Assembly (NCBI GenBank): GCA_016208345.1
Contig: JACQYG010000355.1
Coordinates: 1 to 5,924, forward strand
Length of the DNA: 5,924 nucleotides
Reading direction: 5' to 3'
From: Chloroflexota bacterium
Lineage (GTDB): Bacteria; Chloroflexota; DTOL01; JACQYG01
The notes beneath the pieces are model-generated. The model was not told where the DNA came from. It searched no databases and was given only the letters and a program-made list of their open reading frames with translations. Position numbers and translations under genes: made by a program. Positions 1-5,036 of this stretch are shown one piece after another. Position 1 is the stretch's first letter. Each line of letters starts with the position of its first letter.

Positions 1-436
1 CGGCGTTAAGTTAGCGCCAGAACCGCCCAGCCGAGATCCGTCCAGCGGCAAGTTTCGTCAGGTCTGAGCAGATCTGGAGGCTGTGGAGCGCCGGCTCCGG
101 GTTCACCACCGTTGGGAGGAAGGCCGGTGAGCAACCAGCGCAAGGGTTTGATCGCGTTTTCTCTAATAAAAGAATGCTCCCGCCTCTCATCGCCGGACGT
201 CGGGGCTGCATCGTGGACGATTCGTCGGAAACTGTCTTTGTATTGGCGGCACCGCTTCGCTCCGCCCAGGGCGCCAAGATAAACCCAGCGTGTCTAGGGA
301 GGTGAGAAACGTCTCCGTAGTAACTCCTGTCCAGAGGCCATGAACCGAGCCTTGCGATGTTGGGGTAACCCTGCTTCTATTAGAAGAAAGCAGGGCTTCA
401 GGGGAACACTTGATTAGAGCCAGATATGTCCAAAAC
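1..436. other. Left-edge stretch without a supportable gene
   Basis: I see no credible gene here. A minus-strand open frame over about 11-277 starts with TTG, has no convincing ribosome-binding site and resembles no family I know. On the + strand, short frames (for example the one closed by TGA at 341-343 and open again from 344 to 475) are interrupted by stops. They could be remnants of a decayed gene or mobile element, or simply chance. The only clear structure is the hairpin at 369-395, listed separately. No tRNA or rRNA pattern was recognised. Confidence 0.5.
369..395 (+). other. Hairpin (8-bp stem) upstream of the first HEPN/MNT pair
   Basis: CCCTGCTT at 369-376 pairs perfectly with AAGCAGGG at 388-395 around an 11-nt loop. 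It is followed by CTTCAGGGG and not by a T-run, so it is not a typical intrinsic terminator. It could be a leftover of an upstream transcript end or a structured RNA. It lies about 40 bp before the predicted promoter of the HEPN/MNT operon. Confidence 0.45.
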
Positions 437-465
437 TTGCAGGAGAGATCAAAGGGAGGTATACT
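437..465 (+). promoter_or_regulatory. Candidate sigma-70-type promoter for the HEPN-MNT pair
   Basis: TATACT at 460-465 matches the -10 consensus at five of six positions. TTGCAG at 437-442 is a poor -35 (three of six) but sits exactly 17 bp upstream. Transcription would begin around 472 and leave a leader of roughly 95 nt before the HEPN start codon. No other candidate this good was seen between the hairpin and the gene. Confidence 0.4.
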
Positions 466-567
466 TGTATCTCAATGAGCCCGCATGGGGCCATACTGCC
501 AGGGGCGGCGCATCCAGTACTGCTTCCGGCATAGCTCTCTGATCATGGCCCAGGGAGAAAAGAGAGA

Positions 568-954
568 ATGATTGACATTGCAAAGCAGATTGCTTACTGG
601 CAAAATGGAGCTGCCGAAGACTGGGAAGTAGCACATGAGTTGATCAAAGGCGGCAGGGTAAGCCATGGTTTGTTCTTTGCTCATTTGACCCTGGAGAAGC
701 TTCTCAAAGCCCACGTATGCCGTCATACCCAAGACCTAGCTCCCAGGCTCCACAACTTGGTCAGGTTGGCCGAACTGGCTGCGCTTACCTTGACTCAGGC
801 TCAGATAGACATCCTGGCGGAAATGAACGCTTTTAACATAGAAGGACGTTATCCAGATTTGCTTATGCCGCCACCCTCCCTAGACGAGGTGAAGGATTGT
901 CTGCGCCGCGCGGAAGAGGTATACCAATGGTTGATGAGTCAATTGTCAAGATAG
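568..954 (+). CDS. HEPN domain protein (first HEPN/MNT pair)
   Basis: A 128-residue all-helical protein of the HEPN (higher eukaryotes and prokaryotes nucleotide-binding) family, whose members are partners of MNT proteins and often RNases. The family pattern is visible: an N-terminal helix with AEDW (about 16-19), the core helix FAHLTLEKLLKAH (37-49), PRLHNLVRLAE (59-69), and FNIEGRYPD (89-97) before a last amphipathic helix. AGGGAG at 552-557 lies 10 nt before the ATG and supports this start. The 3' end overlaps the downstream MNT gene by 28 bp, implying joint translation. I do not see the RX4HXY motif of characterised HEPN toxins, so RNase activity is uncertain; a nucleotide- or partner-binding role is equally possible. 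Family assignment is firm, function inferred. Confidence 0.87.
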   Translation: MIDIAKQIAYWQNGAAEDWEVAHELIKGGRVSHGLFFAHLTLEKLLKAHVCRHTQDLAPRLHNLVRLAELAALTLTQAQIDILAEMNAFNIEGRYPDLLMPPPSLDEVKDCLRRAEEVYQWLMSQLSR

Positions 955-1289
955 TCAGGCAATACCTGCAATCCCTGATTGAACGGGGTATCCCCATTCA
1001 ATGTGGGGTCATCTTTGGCTCTCAGGCGAGCGGTCAGCCCGATACTTGGAGCGATATAGACCTGCTGGTGGTATCACCACGGTTTGACGGCGAACGCAAA
1101 CGGGCGGATGTGAATCTTCTCTGGCATGTTGCCGCCCGCATCGATAGCCGCATAGAACCTATTCCAGTTGGACAGCGTCAGTTTGAAGAAGACGACCGCA
1201 GCGCCATCATTGAGATTGCTCGCCGCCAAGGTCAAAAGATGTTCCCGGAAGATAAGGCATTCACCCCAGAGGGCGTGGAGTTCGCATAG
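927..1289 (+). CDS. Minimal nucleotidyltransferase (MNT), partner of the upstream HEPN protein
   Basis: A 120-residue protein with the polymerase-beta-like nucleotidyltransferase core: the strand-loop motif FGS (30-32), then SDIDLLVVS (42-50), giving the GS-X10-DXD metal site with D43 and D45. The expected third carboxylate is probably E77 in RIEPIPV, where many relatives carry Asp. In studied HEPN/MNT pairs the MNT protein acts as antitoxin by transferring AMP to the HEPN partner. The frame is open from a TTG at 897, but ATG 927 is preferred: GGAAGAGG at 912-919 gives good spacing, and this length fits the family. It overlaps the HEPN gene by 28 bp, so co-translation is likely. The residues after about 108 (EDKAFTPEG) look like a disordered tail. 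Confidence 0.9.
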   Translation: MVDESIVKIVRQYLQSLIERGIPIQCGVIFGSQASGQPDTWSDIDLLVVSPRFDGERKRADVNLLWHVAARIDSRIEPIPVGQRQFEEDDRSAIIEIARRQGQKMFPEDKAFTPEGVEFA

Positions 1290-1495
1290 CTCAACACGAA
1301 GACCCTAAGACACCAAGTTCTCCTTTGTCTCTTCGTGCCTGGGTGGCTTGATCGGCAGCCAGTGTGGTAATAATCTTGCCCCATTTGTTAAGAATTCACC
1401 CTACGAACGCGTCTAGTAGATGTGCCCCTGGTGCTCTGTGAGCACGTGCCAGACGACGAGCAGGAACTCTCTGGCGATGGCTACTTTTCTTCGCG
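1290..1495. other. Intergenic region between the first HEPN/MNT pair and the membrane protein gene
   Basis: No gene is visible over about 200 bp. The left part holds the inverted repeat at 1295-1337. Further right, TTGATC (1348-1353) with TAATCT (1371-1376) at 17-bp spacing is at best a weak promoter. A short frame from ATG 1477 (26 codons, closed by TGA at 1555-1557) overlaps the start of the next gene and may bear on where that gene truly begins. Confidence 0.5.
1295..1337. repeat. Inverted repeat just after the first MNT gene
   Basis: CACGAAGA at 1295-1302 is the exact reverse complement of TCTTCGTG at 1330-1337, with a 27-nt spacer containing further imperfectly matching AAGACACCAAG and CTTTGTCTC segments. 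It begins 6 bp after the MNT stop codon. There is no T-run after it, so intrinsic termination is doubtful. The wording resembles dispersed intergenic repeats of the 'CACGAAGACACAAAG' type that I recall from several bacterial genomes, but that identity cannot be checked here. Confidence 0.5.
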
Positions 1496-2125
1496 GTGAT
1501 CCATGCATCAAGGTACCGAAGGATAAAAACCCCCCTGAGATTCTACACAGAACTTGACAAAGCGCCAACGGAAACCGGTACCGACACAGCAGAGGAGCCC
1601 GATTCCTCCGAGTGGAAGGAAGCGTTGTTGCACGCTGTGCTCATTTCTCTGATTATTCTCAGCCTCTTCTATTACTGGTTTGCAGTAGCAGACCGATACG
1701 CGATTTACCTGTACGGGCATCTAGGTGCCACCCCCTTCGATGATGTTACAAGCGGTCGCTACTGGATGTCGGGGTTAGTCGCCTCCGGAGCCGTAATGAT
1801 CGTGTACACGATTGCCAATTGGTTGCTCGGTCAAGTTGCGGCTTTCCGCCGTCAAGACTATCGCCCACCAGCCTGGTGGCGTGTATGGATACTTTGTGTG
1901 ACACCGTTGGCCGTTGGTATACCTACCATTACAATGACCCTCAACTGGCCAACCCTGCCGCCTGCAAATGCCACGGTATGCGTGGTGATAACATTGACTG
2001 GTCTGGCCCTCGCACTGGCACCAGGCTCATTGGCTGCACAGCGACCATTCGATCTTGGCTGGCTCATGTTTGATGGGGTGGGGCTGATGACGAGTTTGCT
2101 GGTAACATGTATGTTCAGCTCCTAG
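1496..2125 (+). CDS. Unrecognised multi-spanning membrane protein, probably frameshifted at its 3' end
   Basis: A 209-residue protein that I do not recognise. A polar, acidic N-terminal segment (about 20-42, rich in Glu, Asp and Thr) is followed by four likely transmembrane helices at about 44-64, 90-112, 129-149 and 158-180. The start is insecure: GTG 1496 has no Shine-Dalgarno sequence, the frame is open back to 1442, and an ATG at 1477 in another frame opens a 26-codon reading that could be the true N-terminus if there is an indel in the A/C run at 1525-1535. The C-terminus is also suspicious: the frame closes at 2123-2125, but from 2074 an adjacent frame encodes a further hydrophobic helix with an arginine-rich tail. 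One extra G in GGGG at 2080-2083 would merge both into about 239 residues. Base composition is clearly lower in GC than the genes at the right end. Confidence 0.6.
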   Translation: MIHASRYRRIKTPLRFYTELDKAPTETGTDTAEEPDSSEWKEALLHAVLISLIILSLFYYWFAVADRYAIYLYGHLGATPFDDVTSGRYWMSGLVASGAVMIVYTIANWLLGQVAAFRRQDYRPPAWWRVWILCVTPLAVGIPTITMTLNWPTLPPANATVCVVITLTGLALALAPGSLAAQRPFDLGWLMFDGVGLMTSLLVTCMFSS

Positions 2126-2214
2126 TCTTCTTTGTAGCAGCGATTCTGGCAATTGGGGCCACCCGATTACGGCGGAGAATTATTCGTGCGCCGCGGCGCG
2201 CCCCGACGCAATGA
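2107..2214 (+). pseudogene. Displaced last helix of the membrane protein, or a 35-residue one-helix protein
   Basis: In the frame next to the preceding gene, ATG 2107 opens 35 codons: a hydrophobic segment LLVFFVAAILAIGA followed by RLRRRIIR and a basic tail, ending in TGA 2212-2214. A helix followed at once by arginines is typical of a real membrane segment with the tail in the cytoplasm. It has no good ribosome-binding site of its own, so I favour the C-terminal end of the membrane protein displaced by a one-base shift, through sequencing error, mutation or programmed frameshifting. The TGA overlaps the transporter ATG (ATGA at 2211-2214), which suggests this is the frame ribosomes normally use before reaching the next gene. 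An independent small protein remains possible. Confidence 0.4.
2188..2199. promoter_or_regulatory. 12-bp perfect palindrome just before the transporter gene
   Basis: GCGCCGCGGCGC is its own reverse complement and ends 11 bp before ATG 2211, where a Shine-Dalgarno sequence would normally lie. It falls inside the basic-tail codons of the preceding frame, so it could merely reflect arginine/alanine codons. It could also be an operator or a small stem influencing translation of the transporter. Confidence 0.25.
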
Positions 2215-3110
2215 AAACGATGTTATTTTCAAGCGAGAAACCATCTCGTCTATTCGCCATCGGAGAGAGCCTTTTAGTCACTGCAATTTGGGCCTCGTCG
2301 TTTGTCCTGGTCAAGGTTGGACTGACCTACATGGGGCCGCTTACGGTCGCGGGCATACGGTACTTTTTGGCTTTCTTGGTCTTGCTCCCGTTCATAGCCC
2401 GCAATGGAAAAGCGGTTCGTTCTTTGCCGTCCCATCTGTGGATGCGTTTATTTGCAATCGGCATCAGCGCCTATACGGTGGGGAACGGTGCGCTCTTTTG
2501 GGGGCTAAAGTATTTGCCAGCAACAACTGGCTCTTTTCTAATGAGCATTTCACCACTTCTGGTGATGTTTGCAGGCATAATTTGGCTCAGGGAGATTCCC
2601 ACGCGCTGGCAAATAACGGGTGTCATCGCATGCCTTATCGGGAGTGTCCTGTTCTTTTCGCCAGGGTTACGGCCCGGAGAGCCACTAGGGATAGCAATTG
2701 TGTCAGCAGGGCTTCTCGGCTTCGCGCTCTTTGGTATTTTGGGGCGAGAAGTTGCAAGAGACCAGCAAATAGGTACCCTCTCCCTAACCGCCATGCCCCT
2801 CGCTTTTGGCGGCGGCTTTCTCCTTCTCGTTGCGCTTCCGCTGGAAGGATTGCCAAATTTCGCGGCGATAGCATGGGCCATTGTGCTTTGGCTGGCAATT
2901 ATCAACACGGCCTTTGCTTATGTCCTTTACAATCACTCGCTTCAAGTGCTAACCGCTCTTGAGATGAACGTCATGCTCAATCTCACGCCATTAGGCACAG
3001 CAGTTTTGGCCTGGTTGTTCTTGGGTGAGACTTTGACCATCGTTCAGATAGTCGGAGTGGTCACAGTCATCAGCGGAGTGATATTCGTTCAACAGGCACG
3101 GGTGCGTTAA
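2211..3110 (+). CDS. EamA-family (DMT superfamily) ten-helix inner-membrane transporter
   Basis: A complete 299-residue carrier of the drug/metabolite transporter superfamily, with two EamA repeats (about 15-150 and 160-297) of five helices each. Repeat 1 opens with the typical WASSFVLVKVGL (about 27-38), then GIRYFLAF, and ends in IIWLREIPTRWQITGVIACLIG; repeat 2 ends in the matching WLFLGETLTIVQIVGVV. The inward-turned repeats with a Glu after the fourth helix of each half (LRE, LGE) are the family hallmark. Relatives export amino acids, metabolites or drugs; the substrate cannot be read from sequence. ATG 2211 has no clear Shine-Dalgarno sequence and overlaps the preceding TGA (ATGA), pointing to translational coupling with the membrane-protein frame upstream. 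ATG 2220 is an alternative start. Length is normal and no damage is seen. Confidence 0.95.
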   Translation: MKTMLFSSEKPSRLFAIGESLLVTAIWASSFVLVKVGLTYMGPLTVAGIRYFLAFLVLLPFIARNGKAVRSLPSHLWMRLFAIGISAYTVGNGALFWGLKYLPATTGSFLMSISPLLVMFAGIIWLREIPTRWQITGVIACLIGSVLFFSPGLRPGEPLGIAIVSAGLLGFALFGILGREVARDQQIGTLSLTAMPLAFGGGFLLLVALPLEGLPNFAAIAWAIVLWLAIINTAFAYVLYNHSLQVLTALEMNVMLNLTPLGTAVLAWLFLGETLTIVQIVGVVTVISGVIFVQQARVR

Positions 3111-3238
3111 GTGCAAAAAATGCGCGCCGCAGTAGCAAGCCAATCGCCTTGGCCGTCAACACATCGCCCGACGCAGTTGGGCTTCCACCCGGCACAGCAG
3201 GATGGCGGCTGGTGGCCTGGTGATCGCAGAGCTGGATG

Positions 3239-3252
3239 CCGGGCATGCCCGG
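3239..3252. repeat. 14-bp perfect palindrome
   Basis: CCGGGCATGCCCGG reads the same on both strands with no spacer. It lies about 60 bp upstream of the predicted -35 box of the second MNT/HEPN pair. This could be a regulator site or the centre of a small interspersed repeat. No further symmetry extends outward. Confidence 0.35.
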
Positions 3253-3286
3253 TGTAGTGATCGACTCCTTCCTCTGCCCTGCGCTG

Positions 3287-3307
3287 TCTGCTATCTGCCA
3301 TCTGCTA
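3287..3307. repeat. Short tandem repeat, 3 x 7 bp
   Basis: TCTGCTA, TCTGCCA and TCTGCTA follow one another without gaps; the middle copy differs by one base. The block ends 1 bp before the predicted -35 box at 3309. It could arise by slippage, could affect promoter activity, or could belong to a dispersed low-complexity repeat. Confidence 0.55.
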
Positions 3308-3308
3308 A

Positions 3309-3337
3309 TTGACTCCCCATCCCCGCCGTGTTAAGAT
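3309..3337 (+). promoter_or_regulatory. Candidate sigma-70-type promoter for the second MNT/HEPN pair
   Basis: TTGACT at 3309-3314 matches the -35 consensus at five of six positions, and TAAGAT at 3332-3337 matches the -10 at four of six, with a spacing of 17 bp. Transcription would start near 3344, giving a leader of about 30 nt to GTG 3373. This is the best promoter candidate in the window. It may also drive hyi and the reductase, since no terminator is obvious after the HEPN gene. Confidence 0.5.
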
Positions 3338-3372
3338 TGCGGCGTGGAACGCAAGCGAATCGGTGACCGCCC

Positions 3373-3726
3373 GTGGGAATGAGGATCGGCCTCGGCGAGA
3401 AGAGAAGAAGAGAGCTGGAAACCGAGCTGGCCCGGAGCCTGGAGGCCATCGTGGCGCTGGGCGCAGAGAAGGTCATCCTGTTTGGCTCACTGGCGACAGG
3501 CAACGTGGGCAAGGCCAGCGACATAGACCTGATCATCGTGAAAGAGACCGACAAGCGGTTCCTGGATCGGGCGGACGAATTCTACCTGGCCCTAGACCCC
3601 ACCAAGGCCATGGACATCCTGGTGTACACCCCCCAGGAGTTCGAGGCCATGCAGGCCACCAGCTCGTTCGTCCGGCGCGCTGTCCGGGAAGGGAGAGTGC
3701 TTTATGAGGCCCGACCCAAAGGCTGA
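3373..3726 (+). CDS. Minimal nucleotidyltransferase (MNT), first gene of the second pair
   Basis: A 117-residue MNT-type nucleotidyltransferase with all catalytic parts: FGS (37-39), ASDIDLIIV (48-56) giving D50 and D52 of the DXD, and a third Asp at D81 in MDILVYTPQEF, a very typical ending of this fold. In characterised pairs such enzymes transfer AMP from ATP to the HEPN partner. Start choice: GTG 3373 has GGTGA (3362-3366) six bases upstream, while ATG 3379 is two codons inside with poorer spacing; either is possible. The last 23 bp overlap the HEPN gene, so the two are translated together. The Lys/Arg-rich helix at about 10-22 precedes the core. It differs from the MNT protein at 927-1289 in the core wording and third acid, so it is not a recent duplicate. 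Confidence 0.92.
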   Translation: MGMRIGLGEKRRRELETELARSLEAIVALGAEKVILFGSLATGNVGKASDIDLIIVKETDKRFLDRADEFYLALDPTKAMDILVYTPQEFEAMQATSSFVRRAVREGRVLYEARPKG

Positions 3727-4105
3727 GGGCAAACGCTGGCTCCAACAGGCAGAACACGACCTGGACGATGCCAGCTACGCCCTGGCTGGGGAACGCTACA
3801 ATCTCGCCTGTTTCCTGGCCCAGCAGGCGGCAGAAAAGGCCCTCAAGGCCTACCTTTTCAGCAGAAACGCTCAGGAGGTCTGGGGCCATTCCGTGGCCGA
3901 GCTTTGCGACGACGCCAGGGCTCTGGACCCAGAGTTCGGCACCCTCCGCAAGCGAGCGGCGCTCCTGGATAAGTTCTACATCCCAACCCGCTACCCCAAT
4001 GGGCTGCCAGGCGGTATCCCGTCCGAGGCCTTCGACCTATCGGAGGCCAGGCGGGCCTTGGAGCTGGCCCAAGAGGTTCTCCGGTTTGTGCAGGGCCGCG
4101 GCTAG
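3704..4105 (+). CDS. HEPN domain protein, second gene of the second pair
   Basis: A 133-residue HEPN protein with the classical wording of the family: WLQQAEHDLDDASYAL (12-27), YNLACFLAQQAAEKALKAYL (32-51), WGHSVAELC (60-68) and LDKFYIPTRYPNGLP (88-102), followed by a C-terminal helix LSEARRALELAQEVL. The protein is all-helical and probably cytoplasmic, acting as dimer or complex with the MNT protein. GGGAG at 3691-3695, eight bases before ATG 3704, supports the start; the gene begins inside the 3' end of the MNT gene. The usual RX4-6H RNase spacing is not met: R54 and H62 are seven residues apart, and no tyrosine follows the histidine in the RX4HXY manner. Whether it is a toxin, a regulator or a nucleotide-binding partner is therefore open. 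Confidence 0.93.
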   Translation: MRPDPKAEGKRWLQQAEHDLDDASYALAGERYNLACFLAQQAAEKALKAYLFSRNAQEVWGHSVAELCDDARALDPEFGTLRKRAALLDKFYIPTRYPNGLPGGIPSEAFDLSEARRALELAQEVLRFVQGRG

Positions 4106-4163
4106 CTCTTCAACTAGTAAAGAAAGGCCGGGGTCCCTTCGCCCGCCGGGCTCGGGCCCACAC

Positions 4164-4176
4164 ATCGCCTGGCGAT
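4164..4176. promoter_or_regulatory. Inverted repeat directly before the hyi ribosome-binding site
   Basis: ATCGCC (4164-4169) and GGCGAT (4171-4176) are exact reverse complements around a single T. The repeat abuts GGAGG at 4177-4181. A one-base spacer disfavours an RNA hairpin, so a repressor operator is the more natural reading. It is short and could be chance in GC-rich DNA. Confidence 0.3.
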
Positions 4177-4187
4177 GGAGGCGCGCC

Positions 4188-4997
4188 ATGCTACGATATG
4201 CGGTGAACATATCCATACTCCTCAAGGAGTACCCCTTTTACGAGCGCTTTCAGCGGGCGGCCCAGGCCGGGTTCGGGGCGGTGGAGTTCCTCTCGCCCTT
4301 TGAGTTCGACCTGGAGCAGGTGGTGGCGGCCAAGGAGGCTGCCGGGGTGGAGGTGGTGCAGTTCAACACCGACTGCGGGAACATGGCCGCCGGGGACCGG
4401 GGCTTCCTGAACGACCCTGGCAAACGGGAGTACTGGCGCCGCAACCTCCTGGATTCCCTGGCCCTGGCCCGGCGCCTGGGGGCCCGCCAGATCAACTCCC
4501 TGGCCGGGAACCACATGGAGGGGCTGAGCCGCCAGGAGGAGCTGGACTGCGTAGCGGAGAACCTGCGCTGGGCTGTCCCGGGCCTGGAAGAGGCCGGGCT
4601 CTACCTGAACCTGGAGGTGCTGAATCCCTTCGACAACCCCTGCTATCTGCTGACCCACTCGTCCGAGGCCCTGGCTATGATCCACCAGGTGGGAAGCGAC
4701 CGTATTCGCCTCCAGTACGACATCTACCACATCCAGCGCTGCCAGGGGAACCTGGTGGAGGGGTTCAAGGCCATGCTCCCCTTCATCGGCCACGTCCAGG
4801 TGGCCGACTCGCCCGGCCGCCATCAACCGGGCACCGGCGAGATCAACTACCGCTACGTGCTCCAGGCCATCGAGGACTCTGGGTACACCGGCTTCGTCAG
4901 CCTGGAGTATAACCCCTTGGGCTCCAGCGAGGAATCCTTCGCCTGGCTACCCCGGGAGAAACGGCGGGCCGCCACGGCAGCAGACCTGCGGCTCTAG
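4188..4997 (+). CDS. hyi: Hydroxypyruvate isomerase
   Basis: A 269-residue cytoplasmic TIM-barrel enzyme of the xylose-isomerase-like family that interconverts hydroxypyruvate and tartronate semialdehyde. The diagnostic stretches are present: FNTDCGNMAAGDRG (59-72), LNLEVLNPFDNPCYLL (140-155), LQYDIYHIQ (175-183), GHVQVADSPGRHQPGTGEIN (201-220) and SLEYNP (238-243). The metal-binding residues expected for this family appear as E143, D178, Q204 and E240; H181 is also kept. GGAGG at 4177-4181, six bases before ATG 4188, fixes the start; the same frame is open further upstream only because it shadows the HEPN gene. A 40-bp gap leads to the reductase gene, which uses its product. Length is slightly above the bacterial norm owing to a basic/alanine-rich tail after 255. 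GC content is high, as in its partner. Confidence 0.95.
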   Translation: MLRYAVNISILLKEYPFYERFQRAAQAGFGAVEFLSPFEFDLEQVVAAKEAAGVEVVQFNTDCGNMAAGDRGFLNDPGKREYWRRNLLDSLALARRLGARQINSLAGNHMEGLSRQEELDCVAENLRWAVPGLEEAGLYLNLEVLNPFDNPCYLLTHSSEALAMIHQVGSDRIRLQYDIYHIQRCQGNLVEGFKAMLPFIGHVQVADSPGRHQPGTGEINYRYVLQAIEDSGYTGFVSLEYNPLGSSEESFAWLPREKRRAATAADLRL

Positions 4998-5036
4998 TTT
5001 TCTTTGCCAATAAGGAAACCAAGAGGAGGACTCTCG

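Larger units (their letters stand above)
3111..3372. other. Intergenic region before the second MNT/HEPN pair
   Basis: About 260 bp without a credible gene. No intrinsic terminator follows the transporter: the AAAAAA after its stop is not preceded by a stem. The second half carries a 14-bp palindrome (3239-3252), a 7-bp tandem repeat (3287-3307) and a promoter candidate (3309-3337), so the sequence looks regulatory or repeat-derived. Confidence 0.55.

Noticed and set aside
11..277. Minus-strand open frame of 88 codons at the left edge
   Set aside because: It begins with TTG, lacks a ribosome-binding site, is rich in Arg, Ser and Pro without any recognisable motif, and all secure genes are on the other strand.
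369..395. Hairpin as a Rho-independent terminator
   Set aside because: No T-run follows the stem on the + strand; the next bases are CTTCAGGGG.
1..567. Group II intron or other retroelement remnant
   Set aside because: The hairpin and broken frames suggested it, but no domain V-like stem, no GUGYG 5' end and no reverse-transcriptase motif could be identified.
2153..2962. A 269-codon + strand frame overlapping the transporter gene
   Set aside because: It is the shadow of the EamA gene in another frame; its translation is Cys/Arg/His-rich without domain features, while the transporter frame gives ten helices and both family repeats.
3287..3307. CRISPR array
   Set aside because: The units are only 7 bp, contiguous and without spacers, so this is a simple tandem repeat.
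3768..4187. Upstream extension of the hyi frame
   Set aside because: This part overlaps the HEPN gene in a different frame and is Ser/Pro/Arg-rich; the isomerase homology and the ribosome-binding site both start the protein at ATG 4188.
4191..4826. Long minus-strand open frame of 211 codons opposite hyi
   Set aside because: It arises from the GC-rich third-codon bias of hyi; its translation is repetitive Gln/His/Val/Gly-rich, while the + strand shows the full hydroxypyruvate isomerase signature.
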